In this document: piece after piece, positions 32,404-40,585 of the stretch
Position numbering within the stretch: position 1 is the first letter of the stretch
Layout of the letters: every line of letters begins with the position of its first letter
Assembly (NCBI RefSeq): GCF_024281235.1
Contig: NZ_JAHWXY010000009.1
Coordinates: forward strand, 99,603 to 163,602
Reading direction: 5' to 3'
DNA: 64,000 bases
Origin: Shinella daejeonensis
Lineage (GTDB): Bacteria; Pseudomonadota; Alphaproteobacteria; Rhizobiales; Rhizobiaceae
The notes under the pieces: model-generated
The model's input: the letters and a program-made list of their open reading frames with translations, nothing else
What the model was told of the DNA's origin: nothing
The model's database searches: none
Position numbers and translations under genes: made by a program

Positions 32404-32431
32404 CTGCGGCCGGATAATCGGCCGGCCGCAG
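32404..32431 (+). promoter_or_regulatory. Hairpin after the binding-protein gene
   Basis: CTGCGGCCG pairs with CGGCCGCAG across a ten-base loop, 20 bases after the stop, without a T-run. Likely an mRNA-stabilising or partially attenuating hairpin that favours binding-protein expression. Confidence 0.5.
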
Positions 32432-32464
32432 CCCCGATCCTCCCGTGCGACGGATTTCAGAAGC

Positions 32465-33382
32465 ATGACAAGCATCAGCCAGACCACAAGACCCGCCTAT
32501 TCCGCCGCGTCTCCCCGATCGGACGGGTTGTCGACCGGGTTTTACAAGTTGCTGTTCATGACACCGACCATCCTCGTGCTGGCATTGGTGGTGGCGGGGC
32601 CGCTTCTCTATTCCTTCTGGCTCAGCCTGCACGAATATATCATCACCTATGGCATGGGCGATCTCGTCTGGTTCGAGAACTACGCCGTGATGATGAGCGA
32701 TGAATTCGCCGGCGTATCGTGGGTCACGATGAAGCTGACGGTGATTGTGGTCGTACTGGAATTCCTGATCGCCTTCGGCCTTGCGCTCCTCCTGAACCAG
32801 TCCTGGCTGAAGTTCCGCGAAATCTACCTGCTGGTGCTGATGCTGCCGATCCTGATGACGCCGGTGGCGGTGGCGCTGATGTTCCGGCTGATGTTCAACC
32901 CCAATCTCGGCATCATCAACTGGCTGCTGTCGTTGGTCGGCATCCCCCAGCAGGGCTGGTTCGGCGATCCCGATCTGGCGCTGGCGACCGTGGTGTTCGT
33001 CGATATCTGGAACGAGACGTCGCTGATGCTGATCATGCTCTATGCCGGGCTGAAATCGCTGCCGCAGGATCCGGTGGAGGCCGCGCGCATCGATGGCGCC
33101 AGCGCCTTCCAGATCCTCTGGCATGTCACCCTGCCGATGCTGAAACCGGTCATCCTCGTGACGCTGCTGATCCGCATGATCACCGCGCTGAAGAGCTACG
33201 ACCTGATCTACATGCTGACGCAGGGCGGTCCCGGCAAGGTGACCGAGACGATCAGCTTCTACGCCTACCGTCTGGGCTTCCGTTTCCTCGATATCGGCCA
33301 GGCGGCGGCCGTTTCCTTCATCCTTCTCGCGGCGGTGGTCGTCCTGACGGTCGTTCTGCTGCGCATCATGCGGGAGAACTGA
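32465..33382 (+). CDS. Sugar-type ABC transporter permease (MalF family)
   Basis: A 305-residue CUT1 permease with a polar N-terminus, about six helices and the EAA motif PVEAARIDGASAFQILWHVT near residue 205. It forms the heteromeric channel with the MalG-like protein. The start ATG has only a weak ribosome site. The stop is two bases before the dehydratase start, so import and catabolism are co-expressed. Confidence 0.88.
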   Translation: MTSISQTTRPAYSAASPRSDGLSTGFYKLLFMTPTILVLALVVAGPLLYSFWLSLHEYIITYGMGDLVWFENYAVMMSDEFAGVSWVTMKLTVIVVVLEFLIAFGLALLLNQSWLKFREIYLLVLMLPILMTPVAVALMFRLMFNPNLGIINWLLSLVGIPQQGWFGDPDLALATVVFVDIWNETSLMLIMLYAGLKSLPQDPVEAARIDGASAFQILWHVTLPMLKPVILVTLLIRMITALKSYDLIYMLTQGGPGKVTETISFYAYRLGFRFLDIGQAAAVSFILLAAVVVLTVVLLRIMREN

Positions 33383-33384
33383 GA

Positions 33385-35658
33385 ATGACGCAGGATCAGG
33401 CTTCGCGCTGGAAGCGCATGCAGGAATGGGACCAGCGCCCCTTGCGGCTGGACAGTTTCTCGGAGGAAAGCCCGGAAAACGGCTTTGCAGTCTTTCATTC
33501 GCCCTGGGATCCCGCGCCCGGGCTGACGCTCGGGCCGGATGGGGCGATCCTTGAGATGGATGGCCGCAAGGCCGCCGATTTCGACATTCTCGACGCCTTC
33601 ATCGCCGCCCATCACATCGACCGGACCGTCGCTGCCGAGGCGATGGCGCTCGACAGCACCGTGGTCGCGCGGATGCTGGTCGATGTGAACGTGCCGCGCG
33701 AGGGTCTCGAGCGGCTGGCGCGCGGCATGACCCCCGCCAAACTGGCCGAGGTGGTGGGCCGGCTTTCGGCGCTGGAGTCGACCTTCGCCTATTCCAAGAT
33801 GCGCCAGCGTCATAGCCCCGGCAACCAGGCGCATGTCACCAACGCCAAGGACGACCCGCTGCAACTGGCGGCCGATTCCGCCATTGCCGTGGCGCTCGGC
33901 TTCGATGAGATCGAAACCACCATGCGGGTGGCGGGCAATGCCTGGGCCAATGCGCTGGCCTGCACCGTGGGTGCGGCCGCCGGGCGCGGCAGCACCCTGT
34001 TCCAGTGCTCGATCGAAGAGGCCGAGGAACTGAAGATCGGCCTTGCGGGCCTTGCGACCTATGCCGAGACCGTCTCCGTCTATGGCAGCGAACGCTCTTT
34101 CGTCGACGGCGACGATACGCCCTGGTCGAAGACCTTCCTGACGGCCGCCTATGCCTCGCGGGGCATCAAGGCCCGCTGCACGTCGGGGGCGGGCTCGGAA
34201 TTGCTGATGGGGTTTCATGAAAAATGCTCGGTGCTGTATCTGGAAGCCCGCTGCCTCTGCCTCCAGCGCGCCATGGGCGTTCAGGGCACCCAGAACGGGG
34301 GCGTCGACGGTGCGCCGCTGACGGCCTCGATGCCGGGCGGGATCCGGGAGCTGATGGCGGAAAACCTGCTGGCGGTTTGGCTGGGGCTGGAATGCGCCTC
34401 GGGCAACGACACCAAGACGTCGGAATCCGAGATCCGCATCGGTGCGAAGATCACGCCCTACCTGCTGGCGGGATCGGACCTGATCACCTCCGGCTTCGGC
34501 TCGATCCGCGCCTATGACAATTCCTTCAATCCCTCGCTTTTCAACGCCGAGGAGATGGAGGACTACCTCGTCCTGCAACGGGATTTCGAGGTGGATGGCG
34601 GGCTTGCGCCGCTGACCGAGGAGGAAGCGCTTGCGGTGCGGCGTCAGGCGGTGGAGGCGATCGACGATGTGCTGGACGAGCTTGGCCTTGCCAGGGCCGA
34701 TGCGGGAATGAAGGCCAGCGTCATCCATGCCTCCGGCTCCGATGACACCGAAACCTTTCCTCCGGTCCGCACCCTGCAAATCAGCCGCGATATCGCCGCG
34801 CGCGGGCTGACCGCCCTCGATGTGGTGCGGGCGCTGGCGTTGCGCGGCCATCGCGCGATGGCCGAAAACCTGATGAGCATGCTGCGCCAGCGCGTAAGCG
34901 GCGATTATCTGCAAACCTCGGCCATCGTCCGCGACGGCAAGGTCGTCAGCGCGGTGAACGATCCGAACCACTATTCGGGGCCAGGCACCGGCTACCGTAT
35001 GGACGAGGCCCGCTGGAGCCGCGTGAAGGCGGTCAGGGGCACGATCAATCGCAGTCATGTCCTTGACGCCGAGGGTAGCCATGAGGCGCCGACGGGTTCG
35101 GCGCAGTTCTACCCGATCGGCAAGGCCGGCAAGGGCCACGATCCGCACGAGGTGGTGGTCGGCATTTCTCCGGCCTTCGGCGAGCGGCTGCATCGCACGA
35201 CGGCGGGCCATGCGGTCAGCGATGTGCTGGACGCGCTGACCCGGGGTATCCTGGAAGGTGGCGGCATGCCGCGGGTGGTGCGGATCCGGCATACGGCCGA
35301 CACGTCCTTCCTTGGCCTGAGTGCTGCGCATCTGGCGGGCTCCGGCTACGGAATCGGCATTCAGGCCAAGGGCACCGCGATCATCCACCACCGGGATCGG
35401 CTGCCGCATATGAATCTGGAGCTGTTCTCCAATGCGCCGCTGGTGTCGCTGGAGCAATATCGCGCCATGGGCCGCAATGCCGGGCGCATGACCTGGGGCG
35501 AGACGCCCGAGCCGATCATCGTGACCAACGACGGGCAGGCGCTCGGCGCGCGCTTCCACCCGCGCGTCGCGCTGCTCTATGCCATCGAGACGGAAATGAG
35601 CGAACCCGGCGCCGAGCCGGAAGAGATGTTCTTCGCCAGCGCGGAGCGTAACGCATGA
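33385..35658 (+). CDS. Coenzyme-B12-dependent diol/glycerol dehydratase, fused large and medium subunits (PduC-PduD)
   Basis: One 757-residue chain. Residues 1 to about 555 are the large subunit (PduC/DhaB1), and about 575-757 the medium subunit (PduD/DhaB2; SPAFGE, GSGYGIGIQAKGT, NLELFSNAPL). Active-site residues of the Klebsiella oxytoca diol dehydratase, numbered from memory, are all kept with a constant +7 offset: Q148, H150, E177, E228, Q303, D342 and S369. This argues for a working radical enzyme. The reaction would turn a 1,2-diol or glycerol into an aldehyde plus water using adenosylcobalamin. The start follows GGGAG; the stop overlaps the small-subunit start (ATGA). These subunits are usually separate genes. 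Confidence 0.92.
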   Translation: MTQDQASRWKRMQEWDQRPLRLDSFSEESPENGFAVFHSPWDPAPGLTLGPDGAILEMDGRKAADFDILDAFIAAHHIDRTVAAEAMALDSTVVARMLVDVNVPREGLERLARGMTPAKLAEVVGRLSALESTFAYSKMRQRHSPGNQAHVTNAKDDPLQLAADSAIAVALGFDEIETTMRVAGNAWANALACTVGAAAGRGSTLFQCSIEEAEELKIGLAGLATYAETVSVYGSERSFVDGDDTPWSKTFLTAAYASRGIKARCTSGAGSELLMGFHEKCSVLYLEARCLCLQRAMGVQGTQNGGVDGAPLTASMPGGIRELMAENLLAVWLGLECASGNDTKTSESEIRIGAKITPYLLAGSDLITSGFGSIRAYDNSFNPSLFNAEEMEDYLVLQRDFEVDGGLAPLTEEEALAVRRQAVEAIDDVLDELGLARADAGMKASVIHASGSDDTETFPPVRTLQISRDIAARGLTALDVVRALALRGHRAMAENLMSMLRQRVSGDYLQTSAIVRDGKVVSAVNDPNHYSGPGTGYRMDEARWSRVKAVRGTINRSHVLDAEGSHEAPTGSAQFYPIGKAGKGHDPHEVVVGISPAFGERLHRTTAGHAVSDVLDALTRGILEGGGMPRVVRIRHTADTSFLGLSAAHLAGSGYGIGIQAKGTAIIHHRDRLPHMNLELFSNAPLVSLEQYRAMGRNAGRMTWGETPEPIIVTNDGQALGARFHPRVALLYAIETEMSEPGAEPEEMFFASAERNA

Positions 35659-36077
35659 GCACCGATGCCCGCAATCTGTACCCCCTTTCCGAGAAGGCGC
35701 CGCATCTGGTGCGCAGCAAGACCGGGCTGGGGCTTGAGGATTTCACCGTCGACGCGGTGCTGGAAGGCCGGATCGTCGCACAGGATCTCGCGATCACGCC
35801 GGAGGCGTTGCGATTGCAGGCCGATGTCGCCCGCGCCACGGACCGCGACCGTCTCGCCGAGAATTTCGAACGCGCCGCCGAACTGGTCGCCGTGCCGCAG
35901 GAAATGCTGCTCGATACCTACGAACTGCTGCGCCCCGGCCGCGCGAAATCCGCCGATCAGCTGCGTGAGCGCGCCACTTTGATGCGGGTCGATTATGGCG
36001 CGACCCGCATTGCGGCGCTGATCGAAGAGGCTGCCGATGTCTGCGAGCGGCGCGGTCTTTTCACAAAGAGATTCTAG
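35655..36077 (+). CDS. Diol/glycerol dehydratase small subunit (PduE)
   Basis: A 140-residue PduE/DhaB3-like protein with the family core LEDFTVDAVLEGRIVAQDLAITPEALRLQADVA and DRLAENFERAAELVAVP at about residues 25-90. Shorter than K. oxytoca PduE because it lacks the N-terminal extension, which in Pdu systems serves solubility and microcompartment functions. The ATGA overlap with the fused large-medium gene indicates coupled translation and an (alpha-beta)2 gamma2-like complex. It completes the catalytic subunits; no reactivase gene follows. Confidence 0.92.
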   Translation: MSTDARNLYPLSEKAPHLVRSKTGLGLEDFTVDAVLEGRIVAQDLAITPEALRLQADVARATDRDRLAENFERAAELVAVPQEMLLDTYELLRPGRAKSADQLRERATLMRVDYGATRIAALIEEAADVCERRGLFTKRF

Positions 36078-36091
36078 AAGAGGAAAGAGAA

Positions 36092-37189
36092 ATGGCTCAG
36101 GTGGAAGTCGTCGGGCTCGCCAAAAAATTCGGCGCGGTCGATATCATCCGCGACCTCGATCTGAGGATCGCCAATGGGGAATTCGTGGTGCTGGTCGGTC
36201 CGTCAGGCTGCGGCAAGACCACGCTGCTGCGCATGATCGCCGGGCTGGAAGCCACATCGGCGGGCGAGATTCGTATCGGGGAACGCGACGTCACGCGCCT
36301 TTCGCCGCGCAACCGCGATATCGCGATGGTCTTCCAGTCCTATGCCCTCTACCCGCATATGACCGCCGCCGAGAATATGGGTTTCAGCCTGAAGCTGTCC
36401 AAGGTTCCGCAGGCGCAGATCGACGATCAGGTGAACCGGGCGGCGAAAATGCTGCATATCAACCATCTGCTGACACGCAAACCCCGTGAACTTTCGGGCG
36501 GCCAGCGCCAGCGCGTCGCCATGGGCCGCGCCATGGTGCGGCAGCCGGCGGTCTATCTCTTCGACGAGCCGCTCTCCAACCTCGATGCGCAGCTGCGCAC
36601 CTCGATGCGGGCGGAAATCAAGCGCATGCATCTGGAAGAAAAACAGACGGTGATCTACGTCACCCACGACCAGATCGAGGCGATGACGCTGGCCGACCGG
36701 ATCGTCGCCATGCGCGAGGGTCGGATCGAGCAGATCGGCGCGCCGGACGATCTCTACAATCGCCCCGCCACCACCTTTGTCGCCAAATTCATCGGCTCGC
36801 CGGCCATGAACCTGTTGCCTGCCCTGGTGCGGGACGGTGTCATCGCGGTGACGGGAGGCCCCTCCTTCCCGCTGCCGCAGGCCTTCGCCCATCTGAAGGG
36901 CGAGAACGGGCGCGAGGTTCTGCTCGGCATCCGGCCCGAGGCGTTCCATCTGGAAGCGGGTCGTTCCGACTGGCCCTCCTTCGCCATCACCGCGTCGCTG
37001 ATCGAGCCCTGCGGCGCGGAAGTCTATGTCATCGGCGATTTTGCCGGTCAGGAAGTGACCTTGCGCCTGCAACCCGGCACCGCGCCGCAGCGGGGCCAGA
37101 CGCGCGACTTCCATATCGATGCCGGTGCCGTGCATCTGTTCGACGCCAGAACCGAGCGCAGCCTGCGCAATGAAGGAGACACCCCATGA
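36092..37189 (+). CDS. ABC transporter ATPase (MalK/UgpC family)
   Basis: A 365-residue ATPase for the CUT1 transporter. Walker A GPSGCGKTTLL near residue 37, Q-loop VFQSYALYPHM, signature [15 protein letters not shown] near 135, Walker B VYLFDEPLSNLD near 155, and a C-terminal TOBE region (LLGIRPEAFHLEAG). It lies 14 bases after the dehydratase small subunit, so the transporter genes bracket the dehydratase. Its stop overlaps the next start (ATGA). Confidence 0.92.
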   Translation: MAQVEVVGLAKKFGAVDIIRDLDLRIANGEFVVLVGPSGCGKTTLLRMIAGLEATSAGEIRIGERDVTRLSPRNRDIAMVFQSYALYPHMTAAENMGFSLKLSKVPQAQIDDQVNRAAKMLHINHLLTRKPRELSGGQRQRVAMGRAMVRQPAVYLFDEPLSNLDAQLRTSMRAEIKRMHLEEKQTVIYVTHDQIEAMTLADRIVAMREGRIEQIGAPDDLYNRPATTFVAKFIGSPAMNLLPALVRDGVIAVTGGPSFPLPQAFAHLKGENGREVLLGIRPEAFHLEAGRSDWPSFAITASLIEPCGAEVYVIGDFAGQEVTLRLQPGTAPQRGQTRDFHIDAGAVHLFDARTERSLRNEGDTP

Positions 37190-37977
37190 GCGACACTCTT
37201 CTCGGCGGCAAGATCGCGCTCGTCACCGCCGCCGGATCCGGCATCGGCCGCGAGTCCGCCCGTATCCTCGCCGCCAATGGCGCCTTTGTGATGGTGACCG
37301 ACCGTGACGCGGCGATGGCGCAGGAGACGGCGGAGGCAATCCAGGCCGCTGGCGGCCTGTCTGCATCCTCGGCGATGGATGTGGCGGATGAGGCCGCGGT
37401 CACCGAGGTCTTTGCCCGCGTGGTGCGTGAGCGCGGCGCGCTGAACATCCTGCACAATCACGCCGGCATCCAGATCGGCGGTGCGCTGGAGCAGATCGAT
37501 GCCGGCGACATGCGCAAGAGCTACGAGATCAATGTCGTCGCGCAGTTTGCGGCCTGCAAGGCTGCGCTGCCGCATATGCGGGCGCAGGGCGGCGGGGTGA
37601 TTCTCAACACCGCCTCGAATGCGGGCGTGTTTCTCGACAAGGGCATGCTTGCCTATATCACCACCAAATCGGCTGTCATCACCATGACCAAGCAGATCGC
37701 GCTGGACTATGCCCGGGACGGCATCCGCGTGAATGCGCTTTGCCCCGGCTGGGTCGATACGCCATTCAACGGCCCCTATGAGGCGCAGCTCGGCGGTCGC
37801 GCGGCGCTGGAAAAGGTCGTCCGCGATCTGGTGCCGATGGGGCGTTTCGGCCGGCCGGAGGAGATTGCCGAAGCCGTTCTCTTTCTCTGCTCGGATCGTT
37901 CCTCCTTCATCACCGGCCATGCGCTGGTGGTCGATGGCGGCGAATGCCTCGCCGGGGGCAGCAACTCTTCGAGCTGA
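37186..37977 (+). CDS. Short-chain dehydrogenase/reductase (SDR)
   Basis: A 263-residue classical SDR with cofactor motif TAAGSGIG near residue 14, NHAG at 91-94, and the catalytic set S144, Y157 and K161 (YITTK). The aspartate after the second beta-strand (TDRD) favours NAD(H). Translationally coupled to the ATPase gene. It probably oxidises the imported polyol, or handles an alcohol/aldehyde made by the dehydratase or phospho-lyase. The substrate cannot be told from sequence. Confidence 0.85.
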   Translation: MSDTLLGGKIALVTAAGSGIGRESARILAANGAFVMVTDRDAAMAQETAEAIQAAGGLSASSAMDVADEAAVTEVFARVVRERGALNILHNHAGIQIGGALEQIDAGDMRKSYEINVVAQFAACKAALPHMRAQGGGVILNTASNAGVFLDKGMLAYITTKSAVITMTKQIALDYARDGIRVNALCPGWVDTPFNGPYEAQLGGRAALEKVVRDLVPMGRFGRPEEIAEAVLFLCSDRSSFITGHALVVDGGECLAGGSNSSS

Positions 37978-38013
37978 CGCAAACAGCCAAAGCCCAGCAA
38001 CAAGGATATCGTC

Positions 38014-39162
38014 GTGCTGATCAATCCCCATCCGGCCGCTGTCGACGCTTCCGGCGGCCTGCCGCCGTTCGTGGCGACGACGGACCCCGCCTGCACGGCA
38101 GAGGCCGGCGCCATCGCCGAGAGCGCGCTTCTGTCGCAAGCCCCGCCGGGTGTCTCACTGGAAGAGGGCGCCCGTATCGCCAAGCGTGTGTTCGGCATTT
38201 CCGGCGAGATGCGGATGTTGTCCTCCGAGCGGGATTCGAACTTCCATATCCGCCTCGCCGGCGGTGAGCAGGCGTTGCTGAAGATCACCAATGCAGCGGA
38301 GGATCGCGCCGTCACGGCCATGCAGACCGCAGCCCTTGCACATCTCGCCGCCGTCGATCCGGCGCTGCCGGTGCAACGCGTCTGCGAGACGCGGGCGGGC
38401 CGGCCGTGGGAGATCGTCACCGGTCCCTCGGGACAGGAACATGTGGCGCGGCTGCTGACCTTTATCGACGGTACGATGCTGCATGCGGCCACCGCCGGCC
38501 CCGATCTGCATCGCGGCATCGGCATCCTGCTTGCACGGTTGACCAAGGCGCTGCGCGGCTTCTTCCATCCGGCGGCCGGGCACATGCTGCAATGGGATAT
38601 CAAATGGGCCGGGCGGCTGCGTCCCATGCTGGAGTCCGTCGAGGACAGCGGCTTGCGGCTCAGGCTGACCGCGCTGCTCGACCGTTTCGACGCCGAGATC
38701 GCGCCGCGTCTGCCCCACCTGCGCACCCAGATCGTCCATAATGATTTCAATCCGCATAATCTCGTGGTGGACGCGCCGGAGGCCACGCGCCTGACCGGGA
38801 TCATCGATTTCGGCGATATGGTGCATACGCCGATCCTCTGCGATCTGGCGGTCGCCTGCTCCTATCACGTCACCGACGACGCCGATCCTCTACGCCGGAT
38901 CGCCGATCTGGTCGCGGGCTATTGCCTCGTCCTGCCGCTGGAGGAGGAGGAATTCGCGCTGCTGCCGGACCTGATCCGGCTGCGCCACATCACCACGCTC
39001 GCCATCACCGCATGGCGCGCGCGGCGCTATCCTGAAAATGCCGCCTATATCCTGCGCAATGCCGCCGCCTCGCTGCGGGGGCTGGATGTCATCGACCGCA
39101 TCGGCGCCCGCGAGACCGCGCAAGCGCTGCGCGCCGCCGCCCTTTCCGCCAAACCGGAGTAA
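38014..39162 (+). CDS. APH-fold small-molecule kinase, hydroxylysine-kinase-like
   Basis: A 382-residue phosphotransferase of the aminoglycoside phosphotransferase/choline kinase fold. The Brenner motif VHNDFNPHNL gives H242, D244 and N249, and IIDFGD gives the metal-binding D265. The N-lobe ERDSNFHI...LLKITN pattern matches hydroxylysine-kinase relatives. GTG start after AAGGA. Together with the class-III PLP enzyme directly downstream it forms the kinase/phospho-lyase pair known for hydroxylysine and phosphoethanolamine catabolism, where an amino alcohol is phosphorylated and then loses phosphate and ammonia. Antibiotic resistance is unlikely given the catabolic context. Confidence 0.82.
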   Translation: MLINPHPAAVDASGGLPPFVATTDPACTAEAGAIAESALLSQAPPGVSLEEGARIAKRVFGISGEMRMLSSERDSNFHIRLAGGEQALLKITNAAEDRAVTAMQTAALAHLAAVDPALPVQRVCETRAGRPWEIVTGPSGQEHVARLLTFIDGTMLHAATAGPDLHRGIGILLARLTKALRGFFHPAAGHMLQWDIKWAGRLRPMLESVEDSGLRLRLTALLDRFDAEIAPRLPHLRTQIVHNDFNPHNLVVDAPEATRLTGIIDFGDMVHTPILCDLAVACSYHVTDDADPLRRIADLVAGYCLVLPLEEEEFALLPDLIRLRHITTLAITAWRARRYPENAAYILRNAAASLRGLDVIDRIGARETAQALRAAALSAKPE

Positions 39163-39168
39163 ATCGTC

Positions 39169-40476
39169 ATGACCATGGTGAACGCCTTTGACCCGGACCA
39201 TGCCGCGGGCCTCGAAGCCGGGGACGCGGCGCTGATCGCGCATCGCCGCAAGGTGCTCGGCCCGGCCTACCGCCTGTTTTACGAGGAGCCGCTGCATCTC
39301 GTGCGCGGCGAGGGCGTCTGGCTCTACGACAACAAGGGCAGGTCCTATCTCGACGCCTACAACAATGTGGTGTCAGTCGGCCATTGCCATCCGAAAGTGG
39401 TCGAGGCAGTCACGCGCCAGCTCGGCACCCTCAACACCCACACCCGCTATCTGCATGAAGGCGTCGTCGCCTATGCGGACAGGCTGCTCGGCACCATGCC
39501 CGATGCGCTGGGTCATGTGATGTTCACCTGCACCGGATCGGAGGCCAACGACCTTGCGCTGAGGATCGCGCGCTCCTTCACCGGGCGGCAGGGCGTGATC
39601 GTCACCGGCCTTGCCTATCATGGCCTCACCGAGGCGGTCTCCGAGATTTCCCCGTCGCTCGGAGATTTCGTGCCGCGCGGACCACGCGTGCGGCTGATCC
39701 CGGCGCCGAATGCGCTCACTGTGCCGCCCCTGGAGCAGGGTGCGAAATTCGCCGCCGATCTGGCCGTCGCCATCGCCGCGATGCGCGCCGACGGCATCGA
39801 GCCGGCCGCCTTGATCGTGGACACGATCTTTTCCAGCGACGGGCTTTATCCCGATCCGGCGGGTTTTCTCAAGCCGGCCGTCGACCTGATCCGGGCCGAA
39901 GGCGGTGTCTTCATCGCGGATGAGGTGCAATCCGGCTTCGCGCGCACCGGGGATGCTTTCTGGGGTTTTCAGCGCCATGGGCTCGTGCCGGACATGGTGA
40001 CCATGGGCAAGCCGATGGGCAATGGCTTTCCCGTCGCGGGCGTGGCATTGCGCCCGGAACTTGTCGAGGAATTCGGCGTCAGGGCCCGCTATTTCAACAC
40101 GTTCGGCGGCAATCCGGTAGCTTGCGCCGCCGGGATGGCCGTGCTCGATGTGATCGAGGAAGATGGCTTGCAGGAAAATGCGCGCACGACGGGCGCCTTC
40201 CTCAAGCAACAGCTGGGAGAGATCACATCGGGTCGCGACGATATCGGTGATATCCGCGGCGCCGGGCTGTTCCTTGCCGTCGAATGCGTCGAAGGTTCCG
40301 CGGCCAACGCCCGCCTTGCGAGCCATCTGGTCAATTATCTGCGTCGCAACGGCGTTTTGATCAGCGCCACCGGGCCGGGGGCGAACATCCTCAAGATCCG
40401 TCCGCCGCTGGTGCTTCGCCGGGCGGAGGCCGAACGTTTTCTGGAAGCCGTGCGAGGGGCTCTGGCGGCCCATTGA
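39169..40476 (+). CDS. Class-III PLP enzyme, aminotransferase or amino-alcohol-phosphate phospho-lyase (AGXT2L-like)
   Basis: A 435-residue fold-type-I PLP enzyme. The Schiff-base lysine is K281 in TMGKPMGNGFP and the pyridine-nitrogen aspartate is D251 in IADEVQSGF. The N-terminal NNVVSVGHCHP...LNTHTRYLHE pattern is the one seen in ethanolamine-phosphate and phosphohydroxylysine phospho-lyases, not in ordinary transaminases. The gene starts six bases after the kinase stop. Likely reaction: a phosphorylated amino alcohol becomes an aldehyde, ammonia and phosphate. An ordinary omega-transaminase remains possible. Confidence 0.85.
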   Translation: MTMVNAFDPDHAAGLEAGDAALIAHRRKVLGPAYRLFYEEPLHLVRGEGVWLYDNKGRSYLDAYNNVVSVGHCHPKVVEAVTRQLGTLNTHTRYLHEGVVAYADRLLGTMPDALGHVMFTCTGSEANDLALRIARSFTGRQGVIVTGLAYHGLTEAVSEISPSLGDFVPRGPRVRLIPAPNALTVPPLEQGAKFAADLAVAIAAMRADGIEPAALIVDTIFSSDGLYPDPAGFLKPAVDLIRAEGGVFIADEVQSGFARTGDAFWGFQRHGLVPDMVTMGKPMGNGFPVAGVALRPELVEEFGVRARYFNTFGGNPVACAAGMAVLDVIEEDGLQENARTTGAFLKQQLGEITSGRDDIGDIRGAGLFLAVECVEGSAANARLASHLVNYLRRNGVLISATGPGANILKIRPPLVLRRAEAERFLEAVRGALAAH

Positions 40477-40585
40477 CGGGAAAGAGCACGTGTTTGGACG
40501 AGGCTTTGCAACTCCTGATGAAAAAGCACTCACAGTTCCGTGGAAATTACTCTAGCTTCGGGCAAAAGGCAGGAAAGAGAACCAA

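Noticed and set aside
32719..33384. A long N-terminal extension of the fused dehydratase (an additional 222 codons)
   Set aside because: It overlaps the MalF-like permease in another frame and reads as arginine/proline-rich shadow; the ATG at 33385 has a ribosome site and the family alignment begins there.
33265..35559. A 764-codon minus-strand frame opposite the dehydratase
   Set aside because: Shadow of the fused dehydratase gene, which has clear family motifs; the antisense product is histidine/arginine-rich and matches nothing.
38014..39162. Aminoglycoside resistance gene
   Set aside because: The APH fold is shared by many metabolic kinases; its position in a catabolic operon next to a phospho-lyase points to amino-alcohol phosphorylation.
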